From Solea solea (lineage: Eukaryota; Chordata; Actinopteri; Pleuronectiformes; Soleidae), in NCBI RefSeq assembly GCF_958295425.1, contig NC_081150.1, forward strand, positions 12,833,001 through 12,897,000: a stretch of DNA of 64,000 bases, given 5' to 3'. The position numbers and the translations under genes were made by a program. Of this stretch, positions 28,701 through 42,060 are shown one piece after another (the stretch's first letter is position 1; the number at the start of each line of letters is the position of its first letter). The notes beneath the pieces are model-generated. The model was not told where the DNA came from and did not search any database. It was given only the letters and a program-made list of their open reading frames with translations.

Positions 28701-31700
28701 GTAATAATTTAAGAGTTATATAGTTATTAGAGAATGTGAAAACAGCAGCAGCATCAGCTGTCAAAGGAGCAGCACAGTTGTCTGTGTGCCTGCATGCTTC
28801 AGTGGAGAGGCACAGTTGAAATGTGAGCCAAACCCTACTCGGCTGCTTTTTGGCAGTTAATGCAGAACTCGGGACCTTGTTGTATTTGGAGGACTTTTTC
28901 CCGGGCTTTATGATGCAATGTAATGCAACATAGAGCAGGGAACATGTGTGGGATAAACATGTGTGGGGAAACAGTGACATTGCACTAATTATGCTGAACA
29001 ATACAAAACAAATTAATTATATCAGTAGTCCAAGCAACCAGTAGTATGATGCCAAACACACAGTATGCTCTGGAAACACACACACACACTCTCACACACA
29101 CACACACACAATGATGCAGTAATATCCTGTTTCCTGGTCTACTGACACTGTACAGACACTACAGAAACAGAACAGAAAAAAACAGGGCAAGAAACCAAAA
29201 TCTGGTTTAGAATGAAAATCACACAGAGACAGAGGAAGTGAAGTGAGAGAGGTGGTGACTTATACGTCAACACAGAAAAAAAAATGAATGATGAAGCCCA
29301 AGATGGAATAGTATTATGGTAGGTAGACAAATGTAGAGGAAACCTAAGTGATACAGCGCAGTAAATGTGCAAAGATACACAAGAGGAGCACTTTAGGTGA
29401 AGGGAGGATTATAAAGGATTTGAGTTTGTGCAAAAGAAAAATCATACATAGAAAGAAGAAACTTTGACTTTGAAAACCAGTGAGTGTGGCAGAAATAAAC
29501 ACATTAACACACACAAAACCATGTAGTATGGCATGTGCATGCATGAGTCTCTGTGTGACTGTGCCAAAAAGTGGCTTTGCTACTCACCATGACAACAGAG
29601 GGGTGTGCTGGAAGCTGCTTGGTGGTGCCGTTGGTGGTGGTTGACACAGCACTGGGCAGCTCATCATCACTTAGCTCATCCATGCCATCAGATAGTCCCT
29701 CCACCTCGCTGACCGTCAGCAGCATAGTGGCGTGTTTGGCCTTCACTGTCAGCATTTTACACTTGGAGTGGAGCGAAGCAATCTGCTCCTGGTAGCCACG
29801 GATCTTCTGGGCCAGTTCCTGTCAAAACATTCCCCCCAAACAGAAAACACCACCACCCCCAGTGTCAGGAGAAAGAGGCTCAATCCACAGTAGAAGATTA
29901 ATAGTTCCTGGTTAAATAAGATCCAGAAAAAAGGAGTTGGCAGAGTTGGTCAGCGTGGAATGTTGTGCCGGTATGAGAGGAGTAAGTGGAGCAGATGCAT
30001 TCTCTCCCCTCCCCGGTCTCTCGCTTGTGTTTAAGTGCAGAGGGACCAGCACTGCCTCACACTCTCTTTTTCTTTTTCTCTCTCTCTCTCTTGCTCTCTT
30101 CTGTATCTCTGAGCCAATCAGAGAAGCACAAAGGCGGGTGACTCAGATTGGTGGTGAAGCCGGTAGACAGGATGTTTGGTTGAGAGAGAGAGAGAGCCTA
30201 GCAAAAATAGTTCAAAATCCCTCAAACACTCCCTCTTGTACACATACACAAACGGTGAGGAAAAACAGGAAGTGATCTCACAGCATGCACACCCCCCTTC
30301 CTCTGCCTGCCGTGTCCCTCCTCCACCAATCCAAACACCTCAACAAAAGAGGGCTGCTGCTATAGAGAGGGAGTGTATATGGGGGAAGAGTGACAGAGAT
30401 GGTGTCAAATTACAGCTATGGTATGAGCCGGCAGTCCGGGTCTAGCTCCTCCTCCTCCTCCTCCTCCTCCTCTTTCTACTTCCTCTGTAGTCTGTACCAC
30501 AGATGGCCAGTGCACTGATAATCAGGTCATGTGACTGGCTGGACCAGTGCAGCTGCTCTCTGCTCAGCTTAGAGATCAAACTCAGACATAAACACACAGC
30601 CAAGTCAGAGGAAGGACATTTCTACAAACGTGAAATATTTTCACACTGGCAGTAGATAACAACTGCTGGAACAATGCAGGCAAAGTTATACGATGGTAAA
30701 TGTGTGTCGCTTCTATGGAGAATTGATCCATCACTGGCTCTATCTCTCCACCTTCTAAATCTAAAACACCCTTACTCTGCAAAAGTCACACTGCAACAGA
30801 AAGAACAGGGCTTCAATAATGCAGGTGAAAACCCTCTGTCAACACTGCATGGGATGTTCAGAGCAGGAATATAGGCGTGTTGTGCTTGTCTAGCAAATGG
30901 AAAAAAGACACTGAACTGATTATGTCGACACCTTCAGCTTCTCAAATATTTGAATGACTAATGAGTGCAGCATAGTCTGCTTCAGTCGTCTTTCAATATT
31001 TCCGGCTGCCTCAACTTCTTTTGTGCTATTAAGCACAGCTACTGAGAGACTAATAAAGTTATCTGTGCATATGTCTATCTGTGACAAATGGTGCATTCTA
31101 TGAAAAAATACTATTTTAGTATGTTTTGGTCTGGGTCTGTTATTTTGCAATGGGGACTGCAAAACAAGTATTTCTGTCTTGTGTTTCGTACCAGTACCAC
31201 GACAACAAACGTTAGACAACAATGGAGGACATCCAGCGGCTCTTTTTTGTCCTGCTCGGTTTGAGGCTGTTTGTCTCAACATGAAGTCAAGCTTTGTATA
31301 GACTGTGGGTGTTGAAGAGAAAGACAGCTGAAAAAAAAAAAAACAGGAAAGTCTGGTGCCCAGTTAGCTGTCTCACTCGACCATTTTACTCCTGATGGAA
31401 TGGAAATGCATAATGAAAACACATAAGGTACTGTACCAAACTGAACCATTCTACTTGATGGAAACAACAGCTCTGCTGTACCTTACTAATTTTGGCAAGT
31501 TTAAAAGTCACATACAGTGTCTACATGTACATATATATTAGGGGTGAAGTGTCCTCTTACCTCGTGGTGGTGTATTTGAGCCTGAAGTTCCTGTATGTTA
31601 CTGGTAGAGACAGGCCGGTCCTGAATGATGCGATGGGCTTCTTCTATTAATCTCTGGAGATTCTTCACTTCCTGTTCATACTGCTCATACTGCACCACAG

Positions 31701-34700
31701 CCTCCTGGAATAGAGCAAACATAACAAGGCAAGATTGAAGATGCAGCTTAAATGAAATCTTAAAATGTGATTGATATCATTGCTCCATGGCAAAGAAATT
31801 ATCATTTCATAGATCAATATCTTCCCTTAATAATTTTGCTTTATGTCCTAATGTTACATTCATAATGATTCCAGGTGTATGATATATTTCCATGCTAAAA
31901 CTTTAAATATTGTGTTTTTTGTTTTACAGAATATGAATAATTATGAATATAAGCACATACAGATCATTTCAAAAACATTTTAAAGTTGGTTTCTTCTATT
32001 GGCTCAGTTTAGCTACAATGAGCTTACCAGCAAAATAAGCCCAGAACCAAAAGATTTGAAAAGAATACTGGTCTGATGGGGGCTAAAGGAAAACACAGAC
32101 ATTCCTGAGGTGGCCTGTTTGAACATAACAACATCATCAGAGCCACTTCAGTTACTGACTGGGTCACATTAAAATAATCTTCTCAGATAAAAACAAATTA
32201 TCTTCCATCATGAACAGAGGCAACAATCTACTATTTACTATGGAGGAGTTTTAGATTGAAAGCAAATAAATTGACAAATAAGGAAGTAAACTAGGGACAA
32301 AAACTGATAAACTTAGTTTTATTATGTTTATTCTTGTGTTATAACAGGATTATCACTCTCAGCTCTGTTGCTTATATTAACTTCAAATGACTATGTGACA
32401 ACTAATGAACCTCTACCTGCAAGATGTTGCACTGCTGGATGGTGGTATGCTGCAGTTGGCTGGCCTCTTGCTGCAGAGTCTGAGCTGTACGGCAGATAGG
32501 CAGATTCGCCACTACCTCTTCTGGTAGCCGGAGGGCGCTCTGACACTGCTGCACCGCCACCACCTGCTGCTTGAATCCCTCCATTTCCACCAACAGACGC
32601 TTATGAAGCAAAACAGAGTGTAAGGAGTAAGGAAGTAAGGAGGAATTAATGGACAGGTAAAAATGTTTAAATAATGTATTCTCTGTCTTTGAAAAGTTTG
32701 AATCAGTAATCGGTAAATATGTTGTGTCTACCTGTCTCTGAGTGAGCTGCTCTCTGAGGCTGAGTCTGTTGAGGTCAGGGGAGGCAAGTGTAACCTGGAT
32801 CTGATCTACAGCTGCATGGAGGTTCTTTACCTCCACCTCCAGACGCAGCATATCCTAAAGACAGGAACAGGCAGATAAAACAGATTTAACTGAGAGCATC
32901 TTATGGCATGTTCATCATAGTATACATCTAAGTATTAAAAAAAAACAAAAAAAAAAACTCTCCATTTGCAAAATCTAATTGACACTGATGTATTTCACAT
33001 GAAAGAAAAATGATCAGTTACTGTAGATAAAATTTGTGCACTCTCAACCAAGAAAGAAAATAACTGTAAACAGATTTCCATAAAATGAAATATTATTGGC
33101 AGCAACCAGTGGCAAAGTGCCATCTGGATATCAGCTGTATGAGCATCAGATTAGTGAAACAGATTTACTGCTGCACAAGTGAAAATAATTCATTCCATTA
33201 TGATTGTGTATTTGTTTGGCAACAACCACAGGGGGGCACTGTTGGATCATGACTGTGATGTATCACCCTGACGGGCTGTGTTTCTCTTGTTGAGCACCAA
33301 TTTGTCTGAATTTCTGAAAAGCAATTAGTTTCGGCTCTTGATGATTTTAATCAATTAAAATAATTTGATCACAGTGTGTACAAAGGATCATTTTAGAGGT
33401 GAAAAGGTTGATGTGTAATTCCTTTAACACCAGAAACTGAGAGTGATTCACCTTTGCTGCATCCTGCAGACTCTGGAGGCGATTCTTGGCAATTTGCTGT
33501 AGCTCCTCCGTACATCTGCTGAGGTGTTTCACCTGCTGGCTCCACCCCTCCGTCTGCAAAACCTCCCCCAGATGCCCCTCCCTTTCCCCCATAGCTTCCA
33601 AGTCGCCATGGAGACCCCGACACTCCCGCAGCAAAGCCTGTCACCATACGAACATAAATTACAAGTCAGAAAGAGGGGCAATTACACTAATTAAGTCAAG
33701 CCAACTAACTGTACAATTTATGACATTTCACTGGGAGTCAAACAACTGTGTGAGTCTAATTAGCTGCAAATTTGTGGAGTATCTTCAAATTTAATTGGAT
33801 TATGTAGGAAAGTGAAGGATTTATCAGCATAGATAAGTAAATATAAACTTAATTTGGAACCAGTTTTCACAAAGGACAACAAAAAAGGTTTCTTAAAAAC
33901 ATCCAATTTCCCTGGTCTGACTCACCTGATGTGCTCGGATTTGCTCTTGCAGCTGGGAAGCAGAGCTCCAAATGATATTACCAGTAACAAGAGCTTCTGC
34001 CTTTTCTGTCCAGCCCAAAATGAACTCCTTCATACCCTGATATTCTTCCACCTGTTTTTCTGCCTGCTCACAAGTAAGAAAGAATAATCAATGCACAGGA
34101 AAAATAAAATACTGTAAATGAAATCCTACACATTCTCTGAGCTTACTCGCACAAGCAATACTGCAAATTGTTTTTGCCTTTGGTAAATTAAATGGACATC
34201 TAACCTTTTTCAGTCTGTTGGCTCTGTCCTGGACCTGCTGTGTTGTGTGCTGCTGCACCTCTGTCAGTTTAGCCACAGCATCTCCAAGCTGCTTACACAG
34301 CAGAGGGTTCTGCTCGCCGAACTCCTGCACTGCGACGCCTAACTCTGCCAGAGAGCGACAGCAGGATTCACACTCATCACAAAGAGCCTGGGAAGGAGAA
34401 GATAAAAAGGAAGGAGAGCGGAAAAGTGAAGTGGAGAAAGAGTACTGAAAAGGTACAGGGTAAAATGATCTGCATCTATACTCTATGTAAAAAATTCAAA
34501 GCTTAAAGGTGAAATGATGTGGTTTTATAGGTGAAGTGCCGGTGTTCTGTGTCTCAAAAAATGGACTGAGGAATAAAAAAAGAAAAAAGTTGGGTCAGGC
34601 TACCATTTGGACTACTCTCAAAAGTGGGTCACTCTTGGTGGTTAAATCCAATTCAAGCCATTCCACCATTAACACACTCATTAACCCCAACATCTGCAAA

Positions 34701-37700
34701 ATGAATAGCTGATTTAACAGGGGTTAATTGCTTGTTAATTAGTCAGTCTGTCTAGTTGATTACTTTGGTCTCTTCTTTGGCCTCCTCCAAGTCGGCACTC
34801 TTGTCTTCCAATTTCAGAGCGATGGTCTTCAGCTTTGCTTCGATGTCGTGGAGTCGGGAGTTAAAGTCCTCTTTCACATCTCTGGTCTGCTGCACTTCTC
34901 GTTCCCGCGCCTGGACCTAAATCATGTGATGTAAATAAATTTAGAGCCCGAAGCCAGGAAGTCATACACCAGCAAGTGCAGAACAACATACAACAGTCAC
35001 AGCCTTATACTAGCATAAATATATATATATACACATTTAAACCTCTTAAAGTGACAAACACAAGATACAGTCAATATCTGAGCATTTATGCTGAATCACC
35101 TGGTCTTCAGCGGACCCCAAAGCCAAAGCCACCTCCGCCAGCTGCATACTGAGCTCTGATGGCAGACCAGCCTGAAGATCTTGGTACTTAGACTGCTGCA
35201 GCTCTGTGATGCGCTCAACACTCTGACGTCTGCTGATGACCTCACCGTGTGCGGTCTAAAACACAGAAAACACCAGATGATGTGCTGTAAATCATAGTCT
35301 TTTCTGTTAATATACATGGTAACATATTTTGTGTGAAACACGATGTGTGTACGTGTAGCGGCGGGTTTACCTCTAGCTCTTGGAGCAGAGAGTCTAGGTC
35401 TGCGGTTGGACTCAGCAGTAAGCCTCGGGTGTCTTGGATCCATCCTTTGACCAAACCAAGCTCCTTTTCAACCTCCTCTCGTTCCCTCAGCTCCTGGTGA
35501 ACCTGGGCTCTGCTCGCCTTCACATGCACCATAAGACTAAATGACACACACAGCAGCACTAATTAAAGTTCAGATATAGCAACGAGTCATGAATGTGTTA
35601 AATCTGGTGTTTACAGTAGTTGGCAGGAACAGCCAGAACACTTGGTCTCTCACCTGTCATATTGCTCCTGCATATGTCTGATCTCCTGTAGGCACAGCGT
35701 CTGCTCATGTCCATTCTCTGTCTTTTTCTCCAGCACCTGCTTCTCCTCTCCTCTCAGAATACGGGTGTGTTGCCCAAGCAGAGCCAGGATAGACTGCTCC
35801 CTCTCCACCTCCTGGCTGAAGGAGTCATGATACTCCAGGAGGCTCTGAAGTGCCGTTCTCGTGGCAGCCTTCTCAACCGTGCTGTCTGGGACACGACTGT
35901 GAAGGTCTTTGGACACAGATCCCACCTTCTCCATCTGTGGGTCATTGTTAATTGATGATAAAAAAGATAAAATGGGTTTGGTAAGACACATGAAGTGTGA
36001 ACGTAACTTATGCCTCCACAGGGTTGTGTGATAACGGATTCTAATTTAATTCTACACTAAAGAACATGAGAGCTTTTCACCAATTATCTCTTTGTATTAT
36101 AGTATTCTGACACAAAGGAAGAAACCTCAGTGCAGACACTTAAAGCAGAGAATGACATCATGTCCAGTTGAACAAAGGGTCCATAGAAAACCATTGGACA
36201 ACAGAAATGTGCCACATATGAGGAAGAGACCACTTCTTACAGTTTTGACCTCATTTCCTTTTTAAGAGCAGTGCTTTGTGGGAAAGATAGCTCAAAATAG
36301 GTCAAAACGCGGGAAAAAGCCTCATATGACACAGTGTTTTGGCAGGAGACAACATCGGGCCTGAAGCCCGGAGTTACATCACAACACACCAACTGGTGTT
36401 CAGCTGCTGTTGCTTTGACCTAAATCTGCAGAGGGAGGAATTATTTAGTAGACTTGAGTGTTTATTGGCTATAAATACCAAATTAGACTTTCCGTATGTT
36501 GAAGCTGGGCTGTTTATTCAGATGATATTGAAAATGCTGGTGGTTAGGTTTATGCAATATATCATGAAGTGAGAAGAACACTCACTAAATACATGCAGTT
36601 GCAAATGCACAGCCATACTGGTGTGTGCACAATGTGCAATAATGTCAGACAGGTCCACACTTCTCTTACCTTCTCTGTGAAGTTCCTCCATTCCCTCGCA
36701 GTATCCTCCAGTGCCCTCTCCTGGGCTCGGGACACACTGCGTAGCCTGGCCCACCGTTGCCATAGTGATGACACACAGTGGCTAGTGACACCTTTGCTGT
36801 ACTCAGAAATGATCAGCTCTAACTCAGTTGAATTATTTTTCAAAACAGTCAGAGGCACCTCCAGCAGGTCAGTGTGGGCCACCAGAGACTACAAATCAAA
36901 ACAAAAAGACACAAGATACATGTATTTAAAAACAAATAAAAAAACCCTGAAGTTACAACATCACATACGCAAGCCAGACGAAATAATGCATAAACACCCA
37001 CCTGCTTAAATATTAATGTGCATCTGTTGCCATGACAAGAACTAATGTTGGAATTTATTAGAGCAGCCACGAGGGACGCAACACATGCACAGTAGATGTA
37101 TCTAAAAGCCTTTTTCTACGATGACTCACCCTGTATCTCTGACACTTTTCCTCTGCCTGCTGGATACTGGTAGCTTTAGCTGTGGTGAACATGGCCATCT
37201 TGCGCTCTACATCATTCATCTGTGCCACCAGGGTTTCTCTCTCATGCTGGAAGGAACTCCATAGAGCTGCACAGCTAAGAAAATTAAAAAACACATTTAG
37301 GTGAAATAAAATAGAATGTGTAGAATTGAAATCTTAAATTTGTATGTTAACACGGCATATAGACAGCATACAAACAATTCAGATATTTGGCTCTGCATAC
37401 TACATTATGAATAATTATTGACATATGAATACATTAGCACACACCTCTGCAACACTTCTCTGAAAGCTTCCAGTTGATGTTTGACTTCTGTGTTTCTCAG
37501 CTGCATAGTCTCGACTTTTTCACTCATCACTCCTGGTTCCATAAAATCAATCATCAGAGGTTCCAAACTCCTCAGGTCCTCCACACCAACTGTGAAGCAA
37601 TTTTCCTCTGCTGAAATCTCTCCCAGGTCCAGCACACAATCTGTCTGCTTCTCAAGATCCACCCCTAAGCTGACTCTCTGGAGAAAACCTGCAGCAGAGT

Positions 37701-40700
37701 CCAGCCATTTCTGCATGGTCTGCAGAGCTAAGTGGTACCTCTGAACCAGGGAAAGAGCCTTATCCACAGCCAGCTAGAACATGAAGAAGGTGATTTCATT
37801 AGCTCATACTTTCTGCAAGAGTTAAGTGAGTAAAGTTAGTAAATATTGTTTAAATTACTGTCCTGTCTATCTTCTAACACTTTCCTAGTCCAGAACTTTA
37901 CTTTACCTTGTAAATTTAATATGCTAGATCTATAGTTCTCAAACTGTGGTACCTGTACCACCAATGGTACGCGAGCTTCCTCTGGTGGTACTCGAAATAA
38001 ATGCTGTTTATACCAGGGTATGTGATTGAAGAGGAGCTGAGTCATTTTGACTTTATCTTAATCTAATTTCACTATACCAGTGGTTTACCAAAGTTAGGGT
38101 TAGGGTAGTTTGAGAACCACTGTTCTAGATGAAGTAAAGAAAAATACGAAAAAGTCAAAGTATAATTTGTAATTTCTGTACACATACCTGTTTCTTGCGA
38201 ATTCCTTCTTGAGCTTCAGCTCCAAACTCTTTCAGCTCCTGTAGTTTCTTTTGAACGTGGGCAGGAACTGTTTCTTTTCTTCGGCAATACATTTGCTTTT
38301 CTCTGCTAGCCAAGGCGTCTGCCATCTTCAAGCAACATTCCACTTCCTCTTCCATGTTTTTCAGCTTGCGCACTTCCTCCTGCACCCTCTCAACTTTAAT
38401 CTCAGAAAAAATCAAAGGCTCTTCCAACTTGTCCTTGATAGTCTGGAGCCAGTGCAACATTTTCTCAGTCTCTCTCGGGAAATCTTCATTTTTCATTACT
38501 TTCACTTCACTTTTGTTAACAAATGTTCTCACCTCAGATCGTAAAGACTGCAATGATTTGAGCTGCAATGCAGCTTCTTTAAAGGCAGCGGGTTCAAACT
38601 TCAGACCAAGGCCTTCAGTTTGATGGTTACATTCTTCAGCCTGAGAGATCACAACATCCAGTCTTTCTAGCAGTGAATAAAGACTTGTGATTTCATCAAT
38701 GGAACCTGATTCTTTGTCTGATTTAAGCCTGACCAGCTTTTCTGTAGCAGACTTTAATTCTGAGTCCAAACTGGTAAATACTCTGCTGTGTTCAACTAGA
38801 ACTGATAAGCAATTATCTAAGTGTTTCATTTTCAGATCATTTCTCTTCTTTAGTGTGTTGTGGAGATTGATGAGCTGATGCGTCTCCTCAGATCTGTACT
38901 GCTGACCTCTACAGAGGAACCCTTCATTTTTGCCATGAAGTTCTCTCACAGCAGGGCTAATGTGGAGTAAACTTTCATTAATATTCCTGTACTCATTAAT
39001 TAGACGAGCAACTTCCTCTTCTCTAATACTAATAGTCTGCTTCTCCAGATTGTCAAACTGCTCCCGAAGCTCCTCCAGTGCATTATGAGTAATATCAAAG
39101 AAAGTGCTGAACTCTTTTCTCTCTAGGATTATTTGTTGGACTATGTCTTTTTTCTCTTTGGCTAGAGCTAAGATGGCGTTGTACTGCTGAGGCAGGGCAT
39201 TGAGCCTCTCATCTAGGTAGCAATGGTCAATCTCATTAAGAGTACGAAGGATCTCCTGGCCTATTCTTTGGACGATAAGAAGGAGGTTCTCATATTCCGA
39301 GGCTTGCTCTAGGACCTTTTGAAAGTTAGACAGTTGTGTTTGCAATTCTGACTTTTCATCAATGTTGCCTAAATTGATTTCAGGAAAAGTGATGCAATCT
39401 GCTTGTCTCAACCAATGGCAAGTCTTGTCCAGGTCAATCTGAAAGTACTTCCTAGAGGTTAAGGCTTTCTCTAAGTCTGTGAGATGCTGAGTAGTCCTCT
39501 GGAGGGCGTTTTCAAAGACTGATTGTAGTTCCTTAAGTCTCGCCATGGTTTCTGCTCTTTCTTTGTCAGAAGCATCTCTCTCCAGCTCTCGCCCCTGTAC
39601 CCAAAGAGATGCCAGCTCCCTCTGGTAAACTCTTAAGCTGCTCTGGATGCCACGACATGCAGCAACCTGCTTTGCGAGGTCCTCAGGGAGAAGTGCTATG
39701 TGGTCATCTATTAAAGCCTTCCTCTCTTGTTGCTGTACCCAAGAAAAAGCTCTCCCCAAACCTTGTAGGAACTGTGTCCTCTCTGTGAAGGCCTAGATAG
39801 GAACAAACAATGAAAGTTAAAAATTACATTTTAAAGATAATTTACATATTTTCAATTTCAAGTCAAAAAATAGTTTCTTTTTGCAACACACCGTAAGCAT
39901 CACCTTTAGGACATTATTAAAAACATACTTCCATCTACAAAAACCTGATGTTTACCTTACTGAGGTACTTCCTTCTTTGGGCAACCTGAGCACCCAGAGC
40001 TTCCACCTCAACCTGGGCTTGTTCAACAAGACATTGAAGGCCTCTCTTCTCACTGAGCCCCAGCCTGGAAGCCACAGCCTGGGCGTCACTCACTGCCTGA
40101 CCCAACAGCTGCTGGCGGGCTTCAAGTTCCACACATACACTCAAATGGTCAAACAGGAAACTCTGGGCAAGATCGGGGGGTGGGCTGGTTTTCAAAGCAG
40201 ATGTAAGTGCAGGCCGCTGTCCTTCCACCCACTCTCGGGCATCCCTGAGCTGGGTTTCCACCCGAGCCAGATCCTCCAGTGTGTGTGCAGATTCCTGGAT
40301 CTTCTGCTGAATCAGCGTTTCAAGCTGGGCCCAGCGCTGCTCCAGGTGGCCAACCTGGTGAGAGGCAGAGCACAGTATAAAACAGGACTGAGACAAAGTA
40401 CTTAAACTATATAATTAAAATGTTATTAAGTAGCATAATTGAGCTCCACCTGTTGCTTAACTAGCTCTTTGTCTAGCAAGCTAAGTCGATGTAGAATAGC
40501 TTGTCTCTGATCCCTGACATCTTCTAGAAGTGCTCTCTGCTCTTCAAGGTCACTGGACAGCTTCCTTAGAGCCTCTAGATGCTCACTTGTACTTTCTGTG
40601 TCAGCCCTGGGTACACAGACAAGGTTCCTCGTTAATTTATTTATTCATGATACTGTACAAAAATCCATTTAGAAATGTATGTACAGTATATCTAAAAAAA

Positions 40701-42024
40701 GATAAATGAAAGAAAACATTGATACCTTGCAAGGTAGTCCCATTCCCTTGATACTTGGTGGAAGAGTTCCTCCACAGCTACTACACTCTCCTGGTACTCC
40801 CCACTTCGTTGCATGTCCTCCCCCCGCTGAGCCTCCAGTTCTTCAGCCTGCTGGCCAAGGACCATCCAACTTCTCCTAAGTCTCCTTATCTCCTCCAGGG
40901 CAGGAGACACCTGTCCGCCTGTCAGCCTGCCAACGGCTTCATTCAAATGAGTTACCTCAGACTGTCTCTCTTTAATCTGCTGGAGAAACTCCTGCAGGAA
41001 AGATAACACATCGTGAATGTTTGTATTTCCTACTAACAATAGAGTACAAAACAATCTTTTTTTAAACAAAGAAATCATTTTTCATCAGCATAGAAACTGA
41101 ACACAAACCTGTGCCTTGTCCAGCTGGTTCTGTGCAATCTTGGGCTCCAGCTCTGCAGGTCTCCTGATGAGGTTCTGAAGTTGCTGCTCTGTTTCTCTCA
41201 GCTGGATCTCCAGATCTGCCTTCTGCTCCTCAATGTCCCTCCAGCTGTCTGCCACCTCTTCACAAAGCATCATCCGCTCCTCATTCTAGACACAAAAACA
41301 CAAAGAAGTCATTTCCTATGATGTGTTCCATTTGAAAAGCTGAAAGACCACATATCCAATCACTGAAATTCATGCTGTTTCATGACTTGTTTCAGTCGAC
41401 TGACCTGCAGTTTGACCTGCTGGATAGATGACGCAGTCTCCCGAACCCTTGGCTCTGACAGGTCACAAGTTGAACACACAAGTTGGAGGTAAGTATTGGC
41501 CTGCTCCTGGAGAGCCCGCTCCTGTTTCACCTGTCAAAGAAAGTGTCCTTTAAATTTTTTTTTTTAAATAATGCAGTGAGGCAAACTGTGCATCTATAAT
41601 GTGAGTAAATAAAATCAAGATAAGATACTTGTTAAAAATTGCATAGGGTTTTTTGACCTGTTGTAGTGCCTCCTCCAGACTGAGAGGGTGATGTGCAGGA
41701 GGTTCTGGCTCTTCTGAAACAGAGGTCAGCCATGTCTGGCATTGCTGCAATGTGTCTTGGAGAGTCACATGTCTTTGTAACTCATGATCCAGACTCTGAT
41801 AAACCTGTGGACACATACATTTAAGTGTTATTCATACTGTATGTCTGGATAAAACAACACAAAAAGTAGTAAAATAAAAAATAGCTTTCGATATTGGTTT
41901 GTATAAAATGTTTGTACTCAAAATTTTTCTAACCACAGCAACAGAATAAACATAATGGCATCTATCTTACAATCTGCTGACATTGACATACGTCTCCTTA
42001 TCAGAGGATTTGCACCAGGCACAT

Positions 42025-42060
<36 letters not shown>

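Noticed and set aside
35371..35518. Alternative acceptor for w32 at GAAG (exon starting at 35517).
   Set aside because: It breaks the frame with w31, which ends two bases into a codon; the TTTAG site at 35537 fits.
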